Both the position numbers and the translations under genes were made by a program. A stretch of 32,366 nucleotides of DNA from assembly GCA_009694135.1 (NCBI GenBank), contig SHVS01000020.1:1-32366 (forward strand), read 5' to 3'. Positions 24,835 through 32,329 of this stretch are shown in pieces. The notes beneath the pieces were generated by a model. The model did no database searches, was not told the DNA's origin, and was given only the letters and a program-made list of their open reading frames with translations. Source of the stretch: Alphaproteobacteria bacterium (GTDB taxonomy: Bacteria > Pseudomonadota > Alphaproteobacteria > UBA6615). Every line of letters starts with the position of its first letter. Within the stretch, counting starts at the first letter, position 1.

Positions 24835-26286
24835 ATGCCTGAATTGCGCCCGATCTTCTATGTCGTCGGGCTTTTGCTGTGCGCCCTGGCGGCGCTGATG
24901 CTGATTCCGGCGCTTATCGATACCGTCGATGGCAGCGAGGACTGGCGTGGCTTCGTCTTTGCGGCGGCGGTGACCGCGTTCGTTGGCGGCGCGCTGGCGC
25001 TCACCAGCATGAGCCAGCGGCGCTTCACGATCGATCTGCGCCAGGGCTTTTTGCTCACGACCTTGACCTGGATCGCGGTCGGCGGTTGTGCCGCCCTACC
25101 GTATCTGTTTTCGGGCCATGGCTATAGCTTCGCCGACGCGTATTTCGAGGCGATCTCCGGCCTGACCACCACCGGCGCCACGGTCATCACCGGCCTTGAT
25201 GGGATGTCGCGCGGGATCTTGCTGTGGCGCGCACTGACGCAAGGCCTGGGCGGGGTCGGGATCGTCGTGATGGCGATCTTGATCCTGCCGTTTCTGCGCA
25301 TCGGCGGCATGCAGCTGTTCCACTTGGAAAGCTCCGACCGCTCCGAACGGGTCGTACCGCGCGCCGCGCAGCTCATGCGCGCGCTTTTAATTGCCTATAT
25401 GGCGCTCGTGCTTGCCTGCGCTGCTCTATTCACCGTGGCGGGTATGAGCTGGTTCGACGGACTGTGTCACGCCTTTGCCGCGGTCTCGACTGGCGGATTT
25501 TCCACCCACGACAGCTCGTTCGGGTTTTTCCCGCAACCGGCGATCCAATGGATCGGGATCGTGTTCATGGTGCTTGGCAGTCTGCCGTTCACGCTGATGA
25601 TCAAGGCCGCGCGTGGCCGGCCGATCGCGCTGCTGCGCGATCCGCAGGTGGCCCTGTTCCTCTCCTTGCTGGCGGGCGCGAGTTTTCTTTTGGCGGCCTG
25701 GATCGGCATGAAGCAGCACGTGCCGGCGCTCGAGGCGCTGCGGCTGGCGGCCTTCCATGTGGTGTCGATCACCACCACGACAGGTTTCGTCAGCACCGAT
25801 TTTCTCCTTTGGGGCGCGTTCCCGACCAGCGTGTTCTTCGTGCTGCTGTTCGCCGGCGGCTGTTCCGGCTCGACCGCCGGCGCGATCAAAATCTATCGCT
25901 TCCAGGTGTTATGGCTGATGGCGCGGGCGCATCTGTTGTTGCTGCTCGAACCCCGGCGCGTGATCGTGCCGACCTATGCGGGCCGCCCATTGCCGGCCGA
26001 CGTGCCGACTGCGGTTCTGGCCTTCATGTCGGCCTATGTGGCGGCGGTTCTGGTCTTCGGCCTCGCGCTCAGCGCGCTGGGGCTCGACTTTCTTGGCGGC
26101 ATGAGTGCCGCGGCGAGTGCGCTCGGCAATGTCGGACCGGCGCTGGTGCCGGAGCTCGGCCCATCCGGAACCTTCGCTCCGCTGTCGGATGCGAGCAAAT
26201 GGATCTTGTCGGGCGCGATGCTGCTCGGCCGGCTGGAATTGTTCACCGTGCTGGTGCTGCTCGAACCGCGCTTCTGGCGCGGCTAG
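24835..26286 (+). CDS. TrkH family potassium uptake protein
   Basis: This 483-residue inner-membrane protein is of exactly usual TrkH length. Four pore-loop selectivity-filter regions are visible: SGLTTTGATVI, AAVSTGGFST, ITTTTGFVSTD and SALGNVGPAL, plus GGCSGSTAGAIKIYR before the last segments. It forms the potassium-conducting subunit that normally works with a TrkA-type cytoplasmic regulator, which is not encoded in this window. The start is ATG 24835 (MPELRPIFYVVG). The open frame extends farther upstream across the CoA-transferase gene, but that part is a shadow. Its stop overlaps that of the convergent TerC gene. Confidence 0.93.
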   Translation: MPELRPIFYVVGLLLCALAALMLIPALIDTVDGSEDWRGFVFAAAVTAFVGGALALTSMSQRRFTIDLRQGFLLTTLTWIAVGGCAALPYLFSGHGYSFADAYFEAISGLTTTGATVITGLDGMSRGILLWRALTQGLGGVGIVVMAILILPFLRIGGMQLFHLESSDRSERVVPRAAQLMRALLIAYMALVLACAALFTVAGMSWFDGLCHAFAAVSTGGFSTHDSSFGFFPQPAIQWIGIVFMVLGSLPFTLMIKAARGRPIALLRDPQVALFLSLLAGASFLLAAWIGMKQHVPALEALRLAAFHVVSITTTTGFVSTDFLLWGAFPTSVFFVLLFAGGCSGSTAGAIKIYRFQVLWLMARAHLLLLLEPRRVIVPTYAGRPLPADVPTAVLAFMSAYVAAVLVFGLALSALGLDFLGGMSAAASALGNVGPALVPELGPSGTFAPLSDASKWILSGAMLLGRLELFTVLVLLEPRFWRG

Positions 26287-26999
26287 GAGCTCTGGGCGCG
26301 GGCGCGTCGCAGGCGGCGCACGGCCATTCCCGCGACGACGACAAAACCGGCGCCGAGGGCCGCGCCCGATAGCTCGACCTGGCTCGCCGCCTCGATGCCG
26401 AAATGCTCGGTGTTCAGCCCCTTTAGCAGCGGATCCTCGAGCATGATGCCGCCGGCGATCCAGCCAAGCAGGGCCGCCCCGGCCCAGACCAGGATCGGCA
26501 GTCGGGTCAGGACTGCGGTCACGACCGACGCGCCGGCCACCACCAGTGGGATTGAGATCGTGATCCCCAGGATCAGCAGCAACAGGCTACCCTTCGCCGC
26601 CGCGGCGATGGCGATCACATTGTCCAGGCTCATGATCAGATCGGCGATGGCGACGATGCGTGCCGCGCGCCACAGGCTCTTCTGCGCCTCGATGCCGGAA
26701 TGGTCGGCCTCGCCCTCATCGGTCAGGAGCTTGATTGCGATCACGAACAGCGCCACCCCACCGATCAGCATGACGTAGGGCAGGGCCATCAGCCAGGCGA
26801 CCAGGCCAGTGAAAATGATCCGCAAGGCAACCGCCACGCCCGAGCCGAGGACGATACCCCACAGCCGGTGGCGCGCCTGCAAATGCCGGCACGCCAAACC
26901 GATGACGACCGCGTTGTCGCCCGAGAGCAGAATGTTGATCCAGATGATCTGGAGCAGCGCGACCCAGAATTGCGGCTGGCCGAATTCAACAGACTCCAC
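26283..26999 (-). CDS. TerC family (YjbE-type) membrane protein
   Basis: This 238-residue protein has about six to seven membrane segments. The intramembrane acidic motifs are ILLSGDNAVVIGLA (about 24-37) and LIMSLDNVIAIAA (about 120-132), typical of the YjbE branch of TerC proteins linked to manganese export. The start is GTG 26999 with GGAG 8 nt upstream. It is a distant paralogue of the protein at 661-1419. The stop overlaps the TrkH stop by 4 bp. The upstream region has a GGAGTAGC sequence but not the full yybP-ykoY manganese riboswitch consensus. Confidence 0.9.
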   Translation of the reverse strand: MESVEFGQPQFWVALLQIIWINILLSGDNAVVIGLACRHLQARHRLWGIVLGSGVAVALRIIFTGLVAWLMALPYVMLIGGVALFVIAIKLLTDEGEADHSGIEAQKSLWRAARIVAIADLIMSLDNVIAIAAAAKGSLLLLILGITISIPLVVAGASVVTAVLTRLPILVWAGAALLGWIAGGIMLEDPLLKGLNTEHFGIEAASQVELSGAALGAGFVVVAGMAVRRLRRARAQSS

Positions 27000-27202
27000 G
27001 GCTAGGCTCCATTGGCTGGCTGGACCCTCCGCGAGCGTTCCAGCCTATGCGGCACTGGCCTGTATATGGCGCGGGCGGGACGGTTTAGCTACTCCGAGCG
27101 AGGGCTCAGCCGCCGAATTCCTGACGCAAAAGTTCGGTCGCGCGCGCCGCCGAGGCTTCGCAAGGGTTGGATTCATTGCGCGGCAAGCGTAATCGCGACC
27201 GA

Positions 27203-27233
27203 CGCCGACCCTGCCTAGGAGGCAGGATCGGCG
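27203..27233 (-). terminator. strong hairpin downstream of the lectin-like gene
   Basis: Arms 27203-27216 and 27220-27233 pair over 14 bp with one mismatch around a 3-nt loop, 20 bp after the stop codon of the minus-strand gene at 27253. The position suits a transcription terminator, though no U tract follows, so it may act as an mRNA 3' stabiliser. The rest of 27000-27202 contains no gene I can support; it is the leader of the TerC gene. Confidence 0.55.
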
Positions 27234-27252
27234 CCGCATGGTCTGGGCGGGT

Positions 27253-27978
27253 TTAGGGATTGGTGATGGCGAAGCAATAGAACAGCCCGGCGCCGCCGGT
27301 CGAAACCAGGCCGGGCTGGTCGCAGCCGCGGCTGGGATGGGCCGAGTTCCACGAGGTGTTGCCGCCGCCGTTGCGGTCGTGGTGTCCAACCTGGGCCGAG
27401 TGCGGCGCTGGCGTTCCGGCCGCGACCGCGACCGCCGCCGCGTTGCTGGTCCAGTTGGAGCAGCTGTGGTCGTTGCCATCGGCATAGGCGCGCCCGGCGG
27501 TGGTCGAACCGGTCAGAATGTCGTGCTGGTTGGGCTGATCGCCGACCCCGTTGATCGTGGTGTTCTTCTCGGTATAGGCCGTCGAGCGATGCAGGTTATT
27601 GCCCAGCTGCGCCTGCTCAAGCGTGTCGCCATGCAAATCGGCGACGCTCTGAGCAATGCGCGCGCCGCGGACATTGAACCACGGTCCCGGGCCGATGCGG
27701 TCGCGGACATTCACCGCCGGCGTCGCGCCTACGGCGCTGGTGCTCAAATAGGCGTGCCAGGTGCGGCCGGTATTGGCGCCCACGGCTGTGGCGAGCGCGG
27801 TGCAATGCGCGTCGGCGCCGGCCAAACCGCCGAGATTGGCGCCATCGCCCTTGCCGACGCTCGTGACAAAGAACGACATCGGTGGCGGCGGGGCGGCCGG
27901 CTGCTGCTGCGCCTGCAGGATTGGCGAGCCGAGCAGGATGGTCATCACCCCGGCGGCGGCTAGTTGGGTACGGGTCAT
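27253..27978 (-). CDS. secreted protein with lectin-like domain
   Basis: This 241-residue protein starts with a signal peptide (MTRTQLAAAGVMTILLGS, cleavage near 23), then a short Gln/Pro-rich linker and a single domain with GGLAGADAHCTALATAVG, RTWHAYLST, RIGPGPWFNVRG and a C-terminal GLFYCFAI. Four cysteines, in AHC, SCSNW, GCDQ and YCF, suggest two disulfides. The ADAHC/TWHAYLS pattern recalls endostatin- or lectin-like bacterial exported proteins, but the function is unknown. The start at 27978 is chosen for the signal peptide and the GGGAG ribosome binding site. The frame continues upstream without protein-like sequence. Confidence 0.8.
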   Translation of the reverse strand: MTRTQLAAAGVMTILLGSPILQAQQQPAAPPPPMSFFVTSVGKGDGANLGGLAGADAHCTALATAVGANTGRTWHAYLSTSAVGATPAVNVRDRIGPGPWFNVRGARIAQSVADLHGDTLEQAQLGNNLHRSTAYTEKNTTINGVGDQPNQHDILTGSTTAGRAYADGNDHSCSNWTSNAAAVAVAAGTPAPHSAQVGHHDRNGGGNTSWNSAHPSRGCDQPGLVSTGGAGLFYCFAITNP

Positions 27979-28084
27979 CGTTTGCTCCCTATATGCATTC
28001 CGGCCAGCGGTGACGGACCGTGACCGTTCGGGAGAAATGTAGCTAAACGCGGCCCGGTTTACAAAGGGGCGCGGGCGAGTTCCG

Positions 28085-29212
28085 CTAACGCGCGGCCGGG
28101 GGCAGGGGAAGCAGGGGCGGGATGCTGCCGAGGCTGAGCGGGCGTAACTCCGCTGCGACGGGAGTGCCGCCGTTGCCCGGCGCGGCTCCTTCGCGCGCCA
28201 GGCTTGCTTCGCCGGCACGCAGGCGCAAGGTGAACTCCGACACTTCGCTCCGGCTCAACGCGGTCTCTTCCATGAGAGCTGAGTAGTAATCGGCGCGAAC
28301 GGTCGGATCCAGGCGCTGGGCAACGTGGAACGCATCGAGCGCCGGCAAAAGATTGCGAAACCGTGCCGTCAACACGCCCTCGGGACGATAGGCGGGATCG
28401 AACCCGAGCACCCCTTCGCCCTCAAGGTTGACCATGCCCCAATTAAACTTCGCCCGGGTGACTTTGATCCGGCCGCTTTCGGCCGCGCGCCAAGCGGGCA
28501 ACTCGCTGCCGAATTTCAGGCTCGGCAGCCCGCGATCGAATTCAATTTCGGCGGTCAGGGTTTCGAGCGTCTTGCCGAGCACGCTTTGCTGCAACGAAGG
28601 GATCACCAGCTTCTCGATGGCGATCGACAGCCCGCTGCGATCCGGGATCGCGCCGGCGCCATCGGGCAGGGTGAAGCGCGCCTGGATGCGGCTGGCGGTC
28701 ACCATCTCGCCGCCATCAGGCGGGGTGAGCGACAGTCCGGTGAGATTGGCCTCGATGCGGGTCGAATGCGCGCCTTCGTTGCGCAACACCTCGATCTGCA
28801 ACCCGCGCGCCGTGAAGCTCGCGCTGCGCTCGGCGCCGGGCGGGCCATAGCTCACGGTCTGGGTGCCGCTCAGCTGGAGAGCGATGCGGCCGCCATCGCC
28901 GCGCAGTACCTGCAATTGGGGCGCGGACCAGCGCCAGCGGAAACTATCGGTCGGCCCGCTCAGCTGGAAATCGCTGATGGTCGCGACATTGCCTTTGACC
29001 GCCACCGCGCCATAGGAAATTTCATAGCCGGCGGCACGCATGCTCTGTGCCCAGCCTTCGATCCCGGCGTTGCCGGATGGGGCGCCGCCGCCCGCGGCCG
29101 GGACGCCCGCGGATTTTTTGCCGGCGAGCGAATTCAGCAGCGTCATGCCGCCGATGCCGACCGCAAGCAAGACGGCCAGCCCGCCTATGACATACAGCAG
29201 GTCGCGGCGCAT
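28085..29212 (-). CDS. DUF2125 domain-containing membrane-anchored protein
   Basis: This 375-residue protein has an N-terminal signal anchor (about 5-28), a Gly/Ala-rich linker and a large beta-rich periplasmic domain. WAQSMRAAGYEISYGAVAVKG, WRWSAPQLQV and AEIEFDRGLPSL are typical of DUF2125 proteins, which are common in alphaproteobacteria and of unknown function, with an AsmA-like repeated-strand feel. The C-terminus is Pro/Leu-rich. The start is ATG 29212. About 76 bp separates it from the next gene on the same strand. Confidence 0.82.
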   Translation of the reverse strand: MRRDLLYVIGGLAVLLAVGIGGMTLLNSLAGKKSAGVPAAGGGAPSGNAGIEGWAQSMRAAGYEISYGAVAVKGNVATISDFQLSGPTDSFRWRWSAPQLQVLRGDGGRIALQLSGTQTVSYGPPGAERSASFTARGLQIEVLRNEGAHSTRIEANLTGLSLTPPDGGEMVTASRIQARFTLPDGAGAIPDRSGLSIAIEKLVIPSLQQSVLGKTLETLTAEIEFDRGLPSLKFGSELPAWRAAESGRIKVTRAKFNWGMVNLEGEGVLGFDPAYRPEGVLTARFRNLLPALDAFHVAQRLDPTVRADYYSALMEETALSRSEVSEFTLRLRAGEASLAREGAAPGNGGTPVAAELRPLSLGSIPPLLPLPPAAR

Positions 29213-29288
29213 CGATTTATTCCTGGGTGCGTCTCAACGGAAAAAAGCAAAAGAAGCGAAGCTCAACATCGCCCAATTCTCACGCGCT

Positions 29289-30548
29289 CTATTCATATTC
29301 GGCTGCCGGCGGGCGATAGGGGTAGCGCAGCGAGATCACCTCGTCGCTTTTCCAGAGCAACTCAAGCGCGTAGCGCATCACGGCCATGGGCGCGGTGGCC
29401 TCGGTGCCCGGTTGGTGATCCACGGTGATCATGCGCCCGCCGGCATCCACCCGATAGTTGATCGCGGAGAGAATATCGGCCGGGAACAGCAGCGCTTCAC
29501 CTTCGGGAAGTGCGCCGCGATAGATGTCGACGCCATTGACCGTGAACAAATAGACCGACGAGCGGTTTTCCTCGTTGCGCGACAAGTTGAGGCCAGGCAT
29601 CGGCGCGCCGCCGAGCAATTCGCCGATCCATGGCGGATCCCCGGCCCCGCGCACGAACAGGATCGGCTTGCGCCCGGCTTTTACCCAGGGTTTCGAGCGT
29701 TCGATGATTTCTGTCAGGAAGGCGACTACATCCGGTGTCGTGACCTCAATTTTCGGAAGTTCGCCGAGCGCCGACCAAATCTGCCGGTCGGCGAAGGCGC
29801 GCGCCCGCAGGACGACCATCTGCCGCCAGCGGATGGTCGCCATCGCCGGGTCTTGCCAATTGAAGGCGTGGTCGTTCGGCACGGCGCGGGTGATGAAATT
29901 CGCCCCCAAATCCTCGACGGAAAACTCGCGCACACTCCACGGGCGGGACGTGCGCCCAATCTTGAAGCCTTGCAGCACTTCGATCCCGCCCTGACCCTCG
30001 GTGAGGGCGCGCTCGATGTCTTTCTGCACGGTCGTGAACAGCCGCTCGGCGACCCGATCTTCGATCGCGCGCAAGTCAGCGCGATAGATCCAGGGCGCGA
30101 CGAAGGCGCTTTTCCAGATCTGCAAACCGATCGCCTTGGCCGCATCCTCGAAGGGCACATATTTATCGGTCTGGGCGCGGTTGGCGAGGGCGAAGCCGGC
30201 GCGCACCATCGCCTCGCCAATGTCCTTGCCGCCGACCGTGCACTCCGCCCACAGGTTCTGTCCATCGGCCGGGATCGCTACCTCGCGGCAGGTGACCGGC
30301 TCGAGCGAGGCCATGACTTCGAGCGTGCGGGTCGCAACCGCGCCGCAGGCCCAGGCCTTGCCATCGAGATAGCAATATTGATGCGGCTCGATCGCATCGA
30401 TGCCGAAAATGCGGTAGCGCTGGCGGCCGATTGCCAGCAGGTCGCCATCAATCACATTGGCCCGCCCGGTCGCCGGAGCCGGCGTTTGTGCTTGCGCCGC
30501 CGGAGCGGCGGCGAGCAGCAACAGCAGGGGGAGCAAAATTCGGCGCAT
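29289..30548 (-). CDS. secreted nuclease-fold (SNase-like) protein with large C-terminal domain
   Basis: This 419-residue protein has a Sec signal peptide (about 1-20). Residues about 30-150 resemble staphylococcal nuclease: NVIDGDLLAI, YRIFGIDAIEPHQYC and GEAMVRAGFALA. The Arg and Glu of the first catalytic cluster appear present, but the usual D-x-Y-G-R segment is replaced by ADGQNLWAEC, so the second catalytic Arg seems lost and nuclease activity is doubtful. The remaining 260 or so residues match no family I recognise and contain VVLRARAFADRQIW and ILFVRGAGDPPWIGELLGG. It is the last ordinary chromosomal gene before the integrase. Confidence 0.75.
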   Translation of the reverse strand: MRRILLPLLLLLAAAPAAQAQTPAPATGRANVIDGDLLAIGRQRYRIFGIDAIEPHQYCYLDGKAWACGAVATRTLEVMASLEPVTCREVAIPADGQNLWAECTVGGKDIGEAMVRAGFALANRAQTDKYVPFEDAAKAIGLQIWKSAFVAPWIYRADLRAIEDRVAERLFTTVQKDIERALTEGQGGIEVLQGFKIGRTSRPWSVREFSVEDLGANFITRAVPNDHAFNWQDPAMATIRWRQMVVLRARAFADRQIWSALGELPKIEVTTPDVVAFLTEIIERSKPWVKAGRKPILFVRGAGDPPWIGELLGGAPMPGLNLSRNEENRSSVYLFTVNGVDIYRGALPEGEALLFPADILSAINYRVDAGGRMITVDHQPGTEATAPMAVMRYALELLWKSDEVISLRYPYRPPAAEYE

Positions 30549-30650
30549 GGGATCGTGCCCGGCGGTTAAGGGACGCGAGCTTAAAAGGCGACGCCGCCGA
30601 CGGCAAGCCGCTGGGTGCATCGTGGGGATCGCGCGATTGCGGCTAAGTGC

Positions 30651-30667
30651 TGGCGTCCCCAACGGGA
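30651..30667 (-). other. putative attachment site: 3' end of a tRNA (Glu-like)
   Basis: Read on the minus strand, TCCCGTTGGGGACGCCA has the layout of a tRNA 3' end: T-loop base 60, T-stem strand beginning with C61, seven acceptor bases TGGGGAC, discriminator G and encoded CCA. It resembles bacterial tRNA-Glu. The similarity stops at the T-loop (no TTCGA), so no tRNA is present here, only a 17-nt copy. Such copies mark the far end of elements integrated into tRNA genes, and a tyrosine integrase follows 130 bp away. By this model the intact tRNA would lie to the right, outside the window. Confidence 0.4.
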
Positions 30668-30766
30668 CGGGGAAAGGTGTGGTCAAGAAAGCCAACAATC
30701 CAGCCTTTCTGCGGTTGACATGGCGATAACGTGTGTTGGAAATGTGTGTGGTAGCTATCAAAATTT

Positions 30767-30794
30767 CCAGGTATGGAAGCCCAGGTATGGAAGC
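30767..30794 (+). repeat. 14-bp tandem duplication before the integrase start
   Basis: CCAGGTATGGAAGC occurs twice with no spacer (30767-30780 and 30781-30794), directly ahead of the preferred integrase ATG at 30796. Each copy holds an ATG; only the second (30787) is in the integrase frame. It might affect translation initiation or be an integrase arm-type binding repeat, but it may be a simple slippage product. Confidence 0.75.
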
Positions 30795-30795
30795 C

Positions 30796-32079
30796 ATGGC
30801 GTCCTATCTACAAAAGCGCCGGCAACGCTGGTACGCCGTCCTGGAAATACCGGCGGCAGTCCGGTCGCATTTCCGTAAGAAGGCGCGATTCGTACAGTCA
30901 CTTGGAACTGATAGCCACGCTGTAGCGCAACAGCGCGTCGGGCCGATCATTGCCGCGTGGCGTTCGGAGATTGCACGGGCCAAGCCTGAGCCAAAGGACG
31001 AAGCCGCATTCTACCGGGCTGCGCTGCACAGGGCGAAGTCCGCCTTGAAGCGAGCCACGACAGCGGACCAGCGCGCGGCGGCCGAAAAACAGCACGAGAT
31101 TGTCTTGTACGAAATCGAAATGGCCGCATGGGATATCGGGGCGATGCACGTCGATCCCGACGGCCGATCGCCGTCGAGCGACCCCGCGGCGCGGCGCTTC
31201 TACAGGAACGCCACGGCGGCGGCGTTCACTGACCATTTGGAGGAGTGGCTGGCCACTTGGCCGGTCGCCGAGAAGACCAAGGCCATGGCCAGGTCGGATG
31301 CCACCAAGTTCGCCCAGCGCTTCCCGGTCGTCCCTGATGTCACGCGGAAGGGCGTCAAGGGGTGGACCGCCGACCTCATCCAGGGCGGACGCTCGGCGTC
31401 CACGGTGCGGCGGAGCCTCGCGGCGCTGCGCACCTACTGGCGGCATCTGCAATCCAACGAGGTGGCCGAAGACGATCACAACCCATTCGACGGGCTGCGC
31501 TTGACGGGGAAGGCTGGCGGTGTACGGAAGCCGTTCGAGGCCGCCGACGTGGTAAAGCTGCTGAGCGCGGCGATCGAGCGGGAGGACGGTCGGCTTGCCG
31601 ACCTGATCCGGCTGGCCATGTACAGCGGCGCGCGCTTGGAGGAACTGGCGAGCTTGAAGGTCGCGGACATGGCCAAGGATCATTTCACGATCAGGGCGGC
31701 CAAGACGGAAGCGGGGAATCGGGTCGTGCCGATCCACCGCAAGCTCGCGCAGACCATCGCGCGGCTGATCGAGCAAAGCGACGACGGTTACGTTCTGTCG
31801 GGGCTGGGGGTGACGAAGTACGGCGATCGTGGCGACGGCATCGGCAAGAGGTTTGGCCGGCTAAAGCGGGAATTGGGTTACGGCCCCGAGCACGTTTTCC
31901 ACTCGATCCGCCGGACCGTCGTGACCATCCTCGAAAACGCTGGCGTGTCCGAAAACGTAGTCGCCAACATAGTTGGCCACGAAAAGCCCCGGATAACCTA
32001 TGGGCTGTATTCTGGTGGCGCTACGCTGGCGGTCAAGCACGCGGCGCTGGCCAAGCTGGCCTATCCAAAAGGGACGTAA
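30796..32079 (+). CDS. tyrosine recombinase/integrase
   Basis: This 427-residue phage/island-type integrase has an N-terminal arm-binding-like region (MASYLQKRRQRWYAVLEIP), a SAM-like core-binding domain (about 150-235) and a C-terminal catalytic domain with all active-site residues: Arg280 in YSGARLEEL, Lys303 in AAKTEAGNR, His369 and Arg372 in FHSIRRT, His395 in VGHEKP and the nucleophile Tyr405 in TYGLYSGG. It should catalyse site-specific integration and excision. The start could be ATG 30787 or 30796; both are in frame and neither has a strong ribosome binding site. A TTGACA at 30715-30720 may be a -35 box, but a matching -10 is weak. It points into the presumed island. Confidence 0.92.
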   Translation: MASYLQKRRQRWYAVLEIPAAVRSHFRKKARFVQSLGTDSHAVAQQRVGPIIAAWRSEIARAKPEPKDEAAFYRAALHRAKSALKRATTADQRAAAEKQHEIVLYEIEMAAWDIGAMHVDPDGRSPSSDPAARRFYRNATAAAFTDHLEEWLATWPVAEKTKAMARSDATKFAQRFPVVPDVTRKGVKGWTADLIQGGRSASTVRRSLAALRTYWRHLQSNEVAEDDHNPFDGLRLTGKAGGVRKPFEAADVVKLLSAAIEREDGRLADLIRLAMYSGARLEELASLKVADMAKDHFTIRAAKTEAGNRVVPIHRKLAQTIARLIEQSDDGYVLSGLGVTKYGDRGDGIGKRFGRLKRELGYGPEHVFHSIRRTVVTILENAGVSENVVANIVGHEKPRITYGLYSGGATLAVKHAALAKLAYPKGT

Positions 32080-32083
32080 TGCT

Positions 32084-32281
32084 ATGAAGTCGTTCGCCCC
32101 TGTAATGGCGGTTGCGGTTTTTTTTCTAGCGAACCCAGCCGTAGCGGCGTTTTACGGCTCTTGTACAAGCGACGATTTGTCTCGCTGGCTAGGTAACATT
32201 TATTCTGGCGATCCAAATTGTAAGCGCCGGAGTAAAAATCCCTCACTGAAGCGGCCGGGGAGTCCGGTTGCGCCGGAGTAA
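32084..32281 (+). pseudogene. small secreted protein gene truncated by an IS21-type element
   Basis: From ATG 32084, 2 bp after the integrase stop, the frame encodes a clear signal peptide (MKSFAPVMAVAVFFLANPAVA) and a short mature part (FYGSCTSDDLSRWLGNIYSG). At about 32219 the sequence becomes the end of an IS element, so the residues after DPN, and the stop at 32279-32281 inside the second terminal repeat, come from the IS. The original protein was probably longer. No family is recognised from the remaining 45 residues. The new 65-residue product might still be secreted. Confidence 0.65.
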
Positions 32282-32287
32282 AAATCC
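32224..32287 (+). repeat. two 18-bp direct repeats at the IS21 left end
   Basis: GCGCCGGAGTAAAAATCC occurs identically at 32224-32241 and 32270-32287, a 46-bp period. IS21-family ends carry several such directly repeated transposase-binding sites spaced at tens of bp. Confidence 0.85.
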
Positions 32288-32329
32288 GGCAGCAGAAAGC
32301 CTTTTGCCCGGTGGGCCGGGGGCGGAGGG

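Noticed and set aside
27000-27202. Possible yybP-ykoY manganese riboswitch upstream of the second TerC gene (GGAGTAGC on the minus strand)
   Set aside because: Only this 8-nt part of the consensus is present; the 3' AGACC-type strand and the conserved middle segment were not found. A covariance-model search would settle it.
30668-30720. Complete tRNA gene next to the integrase
   Set aside because: Similarity to a tRNA covers only the 3' 17 nt; the T-loop TTCGA, the anticodon arm and the D arm are absent, so only an attachment-site fragment is claimed.
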